Positions 53,201-64,000 of a DNA stretch of 64,000 bases are shown one piece after another. Source of the DNA: Agrobacterium tumefaciens. Lineage in GTDB: Bacteria > Pseudomonadota > Alphaproteobacteria > Rhizobiales > Rhizobiaceae. Within the stretch, counting starts at the first letter, position 1. The number at the start of each line of letters is the position of its first letter. A program made the translations under genes and the position numbers. The notes below the pieces were generated by a model. That model did not search any database. It had not been told where the DNA came from and was given only the letters and a program-made list of their open reading frames with translations. The stretch lies in NCBI GenBank assembly GCA_017744915.1, contig JAGIAH010000005.1, forward strand, positions 62,001-126,000, written 5' to 3'.

Positions 53201-56200
53201 CAGATGCTCCGGCCGAACGCCGATTTCGACCCGCTGGCCGGCGGAAACAGGCTGTGAAAGCCGTGCTTCGAGATGTCTCTCCCCACCATCGAGCGAAAGC
53301 GTCACGACGCCGTTTCGCTGTTCGACAATCGCCGCCTGCAGGAAGTTCATTGCCGGCGAGCCGATAAAGCCGGCCACGAACCGGTTATCCGGATCGTCAT
53401 AAAGGGTGAGCGGCGCACCCGCCTGCTGCACGACGCCGCCCTTCAGCACGAAAATCTTGTCCGCAAGCGTCATGGCCTCCACCTGGTCGTGCGTGACATA
53501 GATCATCGTGGCGCCGAGCTTGCGGTGAAGACGCGTCAGTTCCAACCGCATCTGCACGCGCAGCTCCGCATCGAGGTTGGAAAGCGGTTCGTCGAACAGG
53601 AAGACCTTCGGCTGCCGCACGATCGCACGGCCGATCGCCACGCGCTGCCGCTGCCCGCCCGAAAGCTGCGACGGTTTTTTATGCAGATGGTCTTCAAGCT
53701 GCAGGATGCGGGCCGCCTCGCCCACCCTTTCATTCACCTCGGCTTTCGGCCTGCGGGCAAGCCGCAGGCTGAACGCCATGTTCTCGAACACGCTGAGATG
53801 CGGATAAAGCGCATAGTTCTGGAACACCATGGCGACGCCGCGTTCGGCCGGTTCGACGGCCGTGACATCACGGTCGTCGATGGCGATGCGGCCGCCGCTG
53901 GTCTCCTCAAGGCCGGCGATCATGCGCAGCAGCGTGGATTTGCCGCAACCGGAAGGCCCGACGAAGACCGCAAAGCTGCCTGTCGGGATTTCCATCGAGA
54001 CATCCCGGATCGCTGCGAAGGATCCGAAGGACTTGGCTATATTGTTGAGACGGACACCCATGGCCGCCTCACTGAACCTTCAGCTGCAGCACATGATAGG
54101 ACAGTGCCGGCACGGACCCCTTCAGCGCCCCATCCTCGACACCAACGCCGCTGCCCGGCACCGGCACGACTCGATCCGGCTGATCCGGACCGTTGCCGAC
54201 GCGCAGGTCATATCCCGCCATGGCAAGATGCAGGTCGAGCGTGGCCGACGAGAACCCGGTGAGGCTGACATTGATATCGGCCGCCTCGGTGAGATGCCGG
54301 TTGAGCACGAACAATGTCACCATGCCTTCGACTTCGTCATAAACGCCGGCGACGTCGAGATATTTGACATCATCGGCCGCGTTGCAATCATAAGTCGGGC
54401 AATCGACCGCAACATTCAGCGCGACACCGCGACCATAAAGCGAGGCGAACTGATAGGGGTAATAGATCGTCTGGCGCCAGGCCGGCCCGTTCTTTTCCGC
54501 CCGGATAGGCGCGATGACATTGACGAGCTGGGCGATGCAGGCGATGCGCACACGATCCGAACGGCGGATGAACTCATTGAGCAGACCGGCGACAAAAAGC
54601 GCATCCTCGAAGTTGTAAGTCTCTTCCAGAAGTGCCGGCGCTTCCGGCCAGTCCCAGCTCTTGATGCGTTTGCCGTCTTCTTCGCGGATGTGATACCAGA
54701 CATTCCATTCGTCAAAGCAGATGGACACTTCGTTCTTGGCGCGTTTCTTCGCCTTCACGTAGTCGATGACCCCGGCAATGGTCTGGATGTAGCGCCCGGT
54801 TTCTTCGATCTTGCCGAAATAATTCAGCGTGTCGCGGCTGTTATTGCCGAAATATTTGTGCAGCGAGATGTGATCGACATTCTCGTAGCATTCCTCCAGC
54901 ACCTCGCGCTCCCATTCGGGATAGGTCGGCATGCCGTCATTGGAGCTGCCGCAGACGATCGCTTCAATTGTCGGGTCGAAGCCCTTGAAAGCCTTGGCAG
55001 TTTCGTTGGCCAGACGGCCATATTCCACCGCGGTCTTGTGGCCGATCTGCCAGGGGCCGTCCATCTCGTTGCCGAGGCACCACATTTTCACGCCGTGCGG
55101 CCTTTCCGTGCCGTGGCTGCGGCGCAGATCGCTGAGTGCCGTACCGCCTGGAAAATTCACATATTCGAGAAAGTTGCGGGCATCATCCAGGCCACGGGAA
55201 CCGAGATTGACGGCAAGCATCATCTCGATGCCGGCCATCTGCGCCCAGTCGGCGAATTCGTTGATGCCGATCTGGTTGGTTTCCTTCGAGCGCCAGGCAA
55301 GATCGAGACGGATGGGGCGCTGGTCGCGCGGGCCGATGCCGTCTTCCCAGCGATAGGCCGAAACGAAGTTGCCGCCGGGATAACGGATGGCGGGGATTTT
55401 CAGGTCCTGCACGAATTTCAGGACGTCCCTGCGAAAGCCGTTCGCATCCGCCTGCGGATGGCCGGGCTCATATATCCCGCCATAGATCGCACGCCCCATA
55501 TGTTCGATGAAGGCGGAATACAGGCGATCGTCGATACGCCCAATCCGGAAATCCCGGTGGACTGAAACCCGCGCTTTCATAGGTTCTCCTCCCTGCGCAT
55601 TTATATCTTAAAATATGATATGAACCATATTTGATAATATAGTTGCCGAGGGAATCCGCGCCTGTCAACCGCGAAAATCATACTTTTGAAAATTGAGGGG
55701 TTCAGCCCGCGGTGCGCAGGCGCAGGACAATGTCCTGATCGTAATTGCCGAAACCGCGGCCGAATATATTCAACCCGCCGGGATGTTTTGCATCAGCCTT
55801 GACCTCGATGCGCAACCGGATGGAACGGTGGCTGACGAGGTCGATATCCGCAAGCGTGACATCGGAAATCCGCGTACCGTCGACATAGGTTCCCTGGGGC
55901 GTGATGCGCCAGGTCTTCAGCATGCCATATTGGGAACCGGACAGTTTCCACCAGTCCGGCGTGAAGACGCCCCGCTTGTCGCCAAAGTCTCCGGGCGAGG
56001 TCCAGACACCGATTTCCTTGCCGTTGACGGACAGCGTGATATCGGACGGCCAGTTGCTGTGGGTGCCCGGCACCTCGGAACTGACTTCCATCGAAAACTC
56101 GATTTCCTCGACGTCCCGCCCTTGAATCTTGGCATTATTGGGGAATTGATACTCCACGAAACCCGAGGTGAGCCACAGCAGCGCCGTTTTCATACGGTCC

Positions 56201-59200
56201 GGATCCATGAATGTATCGGGCACATCGAGCAGCCCGATAATGCCCTCCGGCGAGCAGATGCCGCAGGGCGCGGTGACCGAACTCTGCGTATAAAGGCCGA
56301 GCGGCATGGCCACCGCAATGTAATTGGAAGCCGCCGGCGTCTCCGGTTTTCGAAAGGAAACGATGAGTTCGTCGCAGGTGGCGAAGCAGATTTTCTGGTT
56401 TCCCTTGCGCGCCTTGCGCGTCTCCGTTCGCAGCAATCCCGCCTCTTCGAGAACCGCCACACCGGCGGAGACAGTGGATTGCGGCAGTTCCAGCTTCTGG
56501 GCGATCTCGTTGACGTTCAGGCCATTGGCCTCATGCAGCAATTTCAATATCTGCACGCGGATCAGCGACGCGGCCGCCTTCAGCACATCGAATTCTTTTT
56601 CAGCATCAACGAGGAGGAAATTGGGCGCCATGGTCTAATCTTCAGATTTATCGATCCAGATCAGAATTTCTGGCTTAAATGCCCTGCCCTTGTCCAGTCC
56701 TGTTTGTCATAAAGCTGTAGCAGAGGGCGTAAAGCGCCGCTCATTCCGTCGTGCGCTCATCACGACCAATGAAAAAAGGCGCCGCCACACGGCTGCGAGA
56801 CCGCGTGGCGGTGCCCTTTTTGTCGTCAACCGCGCTTGCGCAGGGTCCGCGTGCCGGTGTCGACAAGATTCTGCGCCGCCTCATCGACGCTGGCACGACC
56901 GAAGGCGAGCGAATCGGCAATCGGGCGCATCACACCACGGTCGAATTCATTGGCGCCGATCGGGGCGGGTTCCGGATAGGAATCGAGCTTGCCCGACAGG
57001 CTTTCGATATAGTCCACCGTCTTGCGCTCGGTCTCGTTGAGGCTCGGCAACAATGCCTCACGCACGACCTTGGCCGGCGGCACGCCACGCTCCACACCAA
57101 GCACCTTGCCTGCCTCGAGATCGTTGACGAAGAAGTTGATGAATTTCGCCGCCGCTTCCGCATTGGTCGAAGTGGACGAAATGGACCAGATGAGGCCCGG
57201 CCGGTAATAATGCCCGGTTGGCTTGCCCGGCCCCTCACCCGGCAACATGCCGATGGACAGCGTTTGTTTATTGAGCTTCTGATAACCGACGAGCTGGTTG
57301 GAATAGGCAAAACCGATGGCGGAATTGCCGAGCGTCAGGGCGTTGGATTCAATCGTATTATCGTCTCGCGTCTGGATATCGGCGGAAACGCAGAGCTTGT
57401 TTTCGCGTAGGTCCTCCCAATAGGCGAACCATTCCTTCGCATCTTCCTTGTTGAAGCCGATGGTGCCGTCCTGGAACAGAAGCTTGCCGCGCTGGCGCAG
57501 CCAGACATCAAAAACGTAATGGTAACGCGCGCCATAGGGCACCGCCCAATAGTTCCGTTTTGCCGGAGCGTTCTTTTTGAAATCGCGCGCCAGTTCCGCC
57601 AGCGCCTTCCAGGTGATCTGGTCCTTCGGCACGGAAACACCGGCTTCCTTCAGCGTATCGGCATCATACATCATGCAGAAGGAGTTCAGCCCGAGACCAA
57701 CGCCATAAAGCTTGCCGTCGATGCGGCAGAGATCAACCTCGCTTTTGCCGAAGGTGGAAAGATCAAGCGACTTGCCGACAAACTGGTCCAGTTCCATGCA
57801 GGCGCCACGACCGGAATAATCGGCAATGGTGGAAGGCTCCAGCTGGAAGATGTCAGCGACATTCCGTCCCGCCATCGAAGTCGCAAGCTTGGTCCAGTAA
57901 TCGGAACCGGCGATCATTTCGCCGCTGATCTCCGTCTGCGGATTAGCCTTCTGGTAAAGGGCGATCACATCATTGGTGCGCTTGCTGCGGTCGGCCGATC
58001 CCCACCATACGCAGCGAAGCCGGGTTTCGGCCGCGGACGCGCGAAAGCCGCCCGCCGCCACACCGAGACCGGCCAGCGCCGCCGTCACTAAAAATCCACG
58101 TCTATCCAACATTTGCATCTGCTCCTCCCGCGTTTTGCAAATTTTTCAGATGTCACTTAAATTCTTGCAAATTTTCTTAGTTTGCAATATTTGCATCACA
58201 ATAGATTTTTTTGCAAGCGCAGGAGACGATATGAACGATACGCCCGACATCAGCCGCCCGCGCCAGTCGGATATCGCCCAGCGTGCCGGCGTCTCCATCA
58301 GCACCGTTTCGCGTGTTCTGGCAGGTGAAAAAGGCATCAGCGCCTCGATCCAGACGAAGGTTCTGGGTGTGGCCGCCGAGCTTGGTTATCCGCTACGCCC
58401 GGTCGGAAACCAGGCAAGCGGCATGACGCTGGAGGGCAAAAAAATCCTGGCGCTGATGGCTGCGGAAAGGGCGACTGGCGATATCGGCGCCTTTTATCAC
58501 GATATTTTCGACACGCTGCGCAGCCTTGCCCAGACGGATGGTTTCGAACTCGATATCCGGCTCCTGCACCAGAAGCAGATCGACGAGGCGCTCACGCAGC
58601 GGGTCTGCGAGGTGGACGGCCTGCTCGCCATTGGTCTCGACCCCGAAGAAGAGATCATTCACCGCATCACGCAGGGTGTGCTGCAACCGGTTCTGGTCAA
58701 CAGTGCCGATCCGGCAATGCTGCTCGACTGTATTTCGCCTTCCAATTTTTACGGCGGCGCGATGGCGGCGCGGCGGCTTCTGGAACTCGGCCACCGCAAG
58801 GTTGCTTATATCGGCCCGCATCACCGCCACACCATAAGGGAGCGCATGCGCGGTTTCCGGCAGACGATCGAGGAAGAGGGAGCCAGCTATGAGGAATTCC
58901 TGCTTTCGACGGCCGAGAGCGGCTTCGGACAGGCCGGCGATGCGGTTCGCCAGCTGCTTGCCAAAGACCCTGAGACAACGGGCATTTTCTGCATGAATGA
59001 CGCGATTGCGCTTGGCGCGCTGGGTGCGGCGCAGGAACTTGGCCTCAGCGTGCCTGACGATCTTTCCATCATCGGCTTCGACGACCTGCCCTTTGCCGAA
59101 CTCTCCACCCCGAGGCTCAGCACGATCAGGGTCGACCGCCGTGAAATTGCCCGCGAAGCGGTGGAGCTGCTGCGGCGCCGGATGACGGAACCCTCCGCCA

Positions 59201-62200
59201 ATGCCCGTCATGTGCAGCTGGGCGTGCAATTGGTGGAAGGGCAGACCGCCGGACAGGCAAAAAAGACCGGAAGGGCAGCACGCGATGCATGACACTGTGA
59301 ATAGACGCGACATGGCGAGATTCAACCCGCTGCACGGTAATCCGCTCAAGACCCGCGCCGATGTCCGGCGCGCTCTGGATGACAGTTTCGCGCCGCTGCT
59401 GCCCTATTTTTCACCGGGCGGGGCAAGGGTGACGCTGAGCGGCACGGCCGCGCATTTCGACCGGGCGGCGGCCGATCTGGAAGGATTTGCCCGGCCGCTC
59501 TGGGGCATCGCGCCGCTTGCGCTGAGCGGCGATACATTCGCCCATTGGCCGCTTCTGGCGAAAGGCATTGCCAATGGCACCGACCCCGCCCATCCCGATT
59601 ATTGGGGTGATGTGCGCCAGAAGGACCAGCGGCTGGTGGAGCTTGCGGCACTTGGCTTTGCCCTGCGGCTTGCGCCGCAACACCTCTGGGAGCCCCTGTC
59701 CGACGCGCAGAAGGACAACGTAAGCCATTACCTGTTGACGGCGCGCGAGCGCAATTATGCCGACAATAACTGGAAGTTCTTCCGGGTTATGGTCGATATG
59801 GCACTCGACCATCTCGGCATCGGTTTCGACCGCGGCCTGACCGAGACATTCCAGAGGGAACTGGACGATTTCTACATTGCCGATGGCTGGTATCGCGATG
59901 GCAACTATCGCCGCATCGACCACTATATCGCCTTCGCCATGCATTTTTACGGCCTGATCTATGCCAGGCTCAGTAAGCCTGACGATGCCTACGCCAAACG
60001 ATATCGCGAGCGCGCACGCCTCTTCGCCGGCGATTTCGCCAGCTGGTTCGACGAGGATGGCGGCACCCTCGCCTTCGGCCGCTCCATGACTTATCGTTTC
60101 GCCTGCGGCGGCTTCTGGGCCGGCCTTGCCTTTGCGGATGAGGAAGCCTTGCCCTGGGGCGAGATCAAGGGGCTTTATCTGAGCCATCTGCGCTGGTGGG
60201 CGGACAAGCCGATCGCGGATCGCGATGGCGTGCTTTCCATCGGTTATGCCTATCCGCAGCTCACCATGTCGGAAAGCTATAATTCCGCCGGTTCGCCGTA
60301 TTGGGCCCTCAAGGCCTTCCTGCCGCTGGCGCTTCCCGAAAGCCACCCCTTCTGGCAGGCGCAGGAGACATTACCCGAAGTGTCAACGAAACCGCGGCCG
60401 CTCATTCATCCCGGCATGGTGATGATGCGGGCGAAGGGCAACGTCACCGCACTTTCCAGCGGGCAGGAAAACCTTTCCATGCGCGGCGGGCCGGAGAAAT
60501 ATGCCAAATTCGCCTATTCCTCCCGTTATGGTTTTGGCGTCGAGGTGGACGAGCGCGGTTTCAAGACCAATGGTTTTGACAATATGCTGGCCTTCTCCGA
60601 CGACGGCCTTCATTACCGGGTGCGGGAGACCAACCGTAAGGTTCTGCTGGCCGGGGCAAATCTGCGGGCCACATGGAAGCCATTTCCGGATGTGACGGTT
60701 GAAACAACACTCGTTGCCGCCGGTGACTGGCATGTCCGGCTGCACCGGATCACCTCCGCACGCACTCTTTCCGTTGCCGAAGGCGGCTTTGCGATCAACC
60801 GCAACGATGGCGACCGCGATGCGGTGAGCGAGACAGCCGGACGGGCGACGGCCGATTGCGGCACCGACCTGTCCGCCATCGTTGATCTCGGATCGAGCGT
60901 GAGCCGTCAGGGCGTGGCTCTGAAGGCGCTGCCCAATACCAATCTCATCAACGCCAAGACCACGGTGCCGCAATTGCGCGGCGAGATTCCGGCGGGCGAA
61001 ACCCTGCTTGCCTGCGCCGTCTTTGCGGGCGTGGCCGGAGCGGAGAGCGAAAAAACACTTGCCGCCGTTCCCGCATGCCCGGATCTTGAGGCGCTCGACC
61101 GTCTATTTGCGGAAACGGGCGTTCCCGTCAGCGCCATGGCGGGAGAGCCGCAATGACGGTGCGGCTTCCGCGTCTCAGCCTTGCCATGGACCCGAACCGG
61201 ACGCAGCATGTTCTGACACCGCAGGCCCTCGACAGGCTGTCGCAGAGTGTCGAAATCCTTGATACGGCACGCATCTGCGACTTTCACGACGCCTCGGTGA
61301 AAGATCAGCTAGAACAGACGGATATTCTTCTGACCGGCTGGGGCTGCCCCGATATCGGCACCCGGGAACTGGCGCTGATGCCGCGGCTGAAGCTGATCTC
61401 CCACGCCGCCGGCACGGTCAAATATTTCCTCTCGCAAGCGGTCTTCGAGCGCGGCATCACCGTGTGCAGCGCGGCAGAGGCAAATGCGCAGCCGGTGGCC
61501 GAATTTTCGCTGGCGATGATTTTGCTTGCGGGCAAACGCACCTTCGGCTTCAGGCGCCTTTACGAAAGGGATCGCGGTCGGAGCAATGTCGAGCAACTGC
61601 AATCCGAGCCCATCGGCAATCTCGGCCTGACGGTCGGCATCGTCGGGGCGTCGCGGATCGGACGGCGCGTCATCGCTCTTTTGCGCCCCTTCGATCTCGA
61701 TCTTGCCCTCTTCGACCCTTTTCTAAGCCCGGCGGAGGCCGAACGGCTCGGCGTGCGCCTCGTACCGCTCGATGAGCTGATGGCGATAAGCGATGTCATA
61801 TCCCTGCATGCGCCCTCCCTGCCCCAAACCCGGCATATGATCGGCGCGCAGGAACTCGCCCGCATGAAGAATGGCGCGACACTCATCAACACCGCGCGCG
61901 GCGCGCTGGTGGATGAGGACGCGCTTCTGAGGGAACTGAAGACGGGCCGCATCGAAGCCGTCATCGACGTGACCGATCCGGAAGTGCCACCGCCGGATTC
62001 ACCTTTCTACAGCCTGCCGAATGTGTTTCTGACACCGCATATCGCCGGCGCGACCGGCCTTGAGCGTGCACGTCTTGGCGACATGGCGATTGCCGAGATC
62101 GAACGTTTCTGCATGGGCAGGGCGCTGGAACAGGAGGTTCGGCCTGAACATCTGGAACTGATCGCATGAGGATTTTCGAGCCGGGCCTCTGTTCCGTCAC

Positions 62201-64000
62201 CTTCCGTTCCCTGTCGCCGCAGGCGGTCATCGACCTTGCCGCGGCAAAGGGCATCAAGGCGATCGAATGGGGCGCGGATATCCATGTGCCACCGGGCGAT
62301 TTCGATAATGCAAGGGATGTGGCGGAACGCACGGCCAAAGCCGGCCTCACCGTCTCCTCCTACGGCTCCTATATCTTCGCGCCGGATTACAGGCCGGAAG
62401 ATGTGACGGCCGTTCTGGAAACCGCCAGGGCGCTCGGCACCGGTCACATCCGCATCTGGCCCGGCCACCGCAAACGCCCCTCGACGGACTATTCACCGCA
62501 GGAGCGCCACATGGCGACGCAGGCGCTGGCAAATATCGCCCGCCAGGCAGAAGACTACGGCATGACGATCGGCCTCGAATATCACCCCAATTCGCTCACC
62601 GACACCCTGCCCTCGGCCCTGCAACTGGCACAGGACCTGACCGCACCCAATCTCTTCTTCTACTGGCAGCCGGCACCCGGCCTGCCGCTTTCCGACGCGC
62701 TCAAGGAAATCGCCGCCCTCGGCCCGCGCATCTGCCACCTGCACGTCTTCGCCTGGCTTGCCGATGCCAGCCGCCTGCCGCTTGGTGAGCGAGCAGACTT
62801 CTGGCGGGCCTGCCTTGCTGCCCTGCCGGAAAGCGGTTGGGATAAACCGGCTTATGCAATGCTGGAATTCGTCAGGGGTGACGATGTTGGGCAATTTGCG
62901 GACGATGCAGCGACGCTTCGGCAGATCCTCTGCGGGTCTTAGAGCCCGCTTCTGCCAGCCCGCGTATCATAAATATCCTCTAGTCACACTTCACATAGTG
63001 AAAATTATGCACTATATTTTATGAGTGCTGTGGGTGCTGGATGGGTAAACTTATTCAAATCGGAAACATCATCATCCGCGTGTATGCGAACGATCACCTG
63101 CCACCGCATTTTCACATCATAACACCCGATGCGGATGCCCTTGTCGACATAGAAACTCTGGAAATCCTGCGTGGCAAACTATCTCGCAGGGCGGAGGCCG
63201 AGGCTTTGGCAAGGGCGAAAACCAATGGGAGCCTGATTGTCGAGGAATGGAATCGCACGAACCCGCGTTTTCCCATTGTAGAAAAGGGCAGCAAGTCATG
63301 ACACCACGCGTGAAAGCCATCCTCCCCTGCGCGCCTAGCTCACTCACCATCGACTGGGCCGACGGCGGGCGGTCAACGGCCGATCTGACGGGATGGATCG
63401 CAACGGGGGGAGAGATGCTAAATCCCCTCCGTTCAGCGGATATCTGGAATACCGCGACAGTCACCGACTATGGTGCCAGCGTGGAATGGAACGGAGAGGA
63501 TTTGGCGATCGACGCCTATCATCTTTACCAGATAGCAGAGGACCAGCGGGACTTCGACGTCGACGATTTACGCAAATGGCAGGAGGACATCGGCCTTTCC
63601 AATAATGAGGCGGCGGATTTTCTCGGTGTCACATTACGAACGTGGAATAACTACCGCGCTGGCGCGCCGGTAAGCCACGCGGTCAAAATGCTGCTGCGGG
63701 CCACCCAGCGCGACCCGCTTCTATTACATGCTCATTTCCGTCCCCGCCGGCCCGGACGCCCGAGACACGCGGCATAGGACAACTGCTCAATCATATCCGA
63801 CGCCCATCCGCCCCGAACAGGTGCGTTTTCGCCAGATCAAACGCAAAAGGAATGGTCTCGCCGATGCGGATATGGCGCTGGCCGTCCAGCAACACGGTGG
63901 CGGGCTGGCCGTCGGGGGTGGCGGTGTAGACCACCGTCGAGCCACCGAGATGTTCGACAAGCTGGATCGAGGCGTCACCAAGCGAGGCCGATTGTGCCTG

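Overview
This 64 kb window looks like chromosomal (possibly linear-replicon) DNA of an Agrobacterium tumefaciens-complex strain. It carries a near-textbook A. tumefaciens D-psicose 3-epimerase, the Agrobacterium-type catB xenobiotic acetyltransferase, and a dense array of solute-binding-protein ABC transporters paired with catabolic enzymes and LacI/ArsR/LysR regulators, as is typical of rhizobial accessory chromosomes. I see no rRNA, tRNA, CRISPR, prophage or insertion sequence.

Layout. 1-4.6 kb: end of an epoxide hydrolase, a small anchored protein fused in transcription to a bicupin oxalate decarboxylase homologue, an FAD hydroxylase and an exported cyclase-family hydrolase. 4.7-6.2 kb: a curli-type trio (two curlin-repeat proteins flanking a CsgH-like chaperone). 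6.3-7.3 kb: an unknown membrane protein. 7.4-15.8 kb: a psicose-type operon on the minus strand (binding protein, ATPase, two permeases, two ketose-epimerase-family enzymes, P-loop kinase) with a divergent LacI regulator and two operator-like palindromes 22 bp apart. 16-21.4 kb: a TPR protein, then an AcoR-type sigma-54 activator with a perfect upstream palindrome and a -24/-12 promoter in front of a butanediol-dehydrogenase-like enzyme and a flavin monooxygenase. 21.4-27.4 kb: resistance-type genes (catB, arsR plus MFS pump, ampC/ampR, chrA).

27.6-33.3 kb is the most unusual part: a minus-strand cluster of four proteins of unknown role (a secreted coiled-coil protein with a central hydrophobic segment, a 621-residue coiled-coil protein with a 40-residue hydrophobic hairpin candidate, a papain-like cysteine protease and a 160-residue protein) opposite a divergent regulator-like gene across a 570-bp AT-rich intergenic region. 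The architecture resembles multi-component alpha-helical pore-forming toxins, but this is inference from architecture only.

33.1-38.4 kb: a PotABCD-type ABC operon ending in a hydantoin/Asp-Glu racemase. 38.5-45 kb: a 3'-5' exonuclease, an orphan protein, a lipoprotein, a lytic transglycosylase, a soluble PAS-PAS chemoreceptor and a PhnB-like protein. 45.3-49.6 kb: the ugpBAEC glycerol-3-phosphate uptake operon. 49.9-56.6 kb: an arabino-oligosaccharide operon (GH51 arabinofuranosidase plus ABC transporter) with an ArsR-like regulator. 56.8-64 kb: a second polysaccharide-type locus (orphan binding protein, LacI regulator, DUF2264 protein, D-hydroxyacid dehydrogenase, isomerase), a DUF4160/DUF2442-HTH toxin-antitoxin-like pair, and the truncated end of another ABC ATPase.
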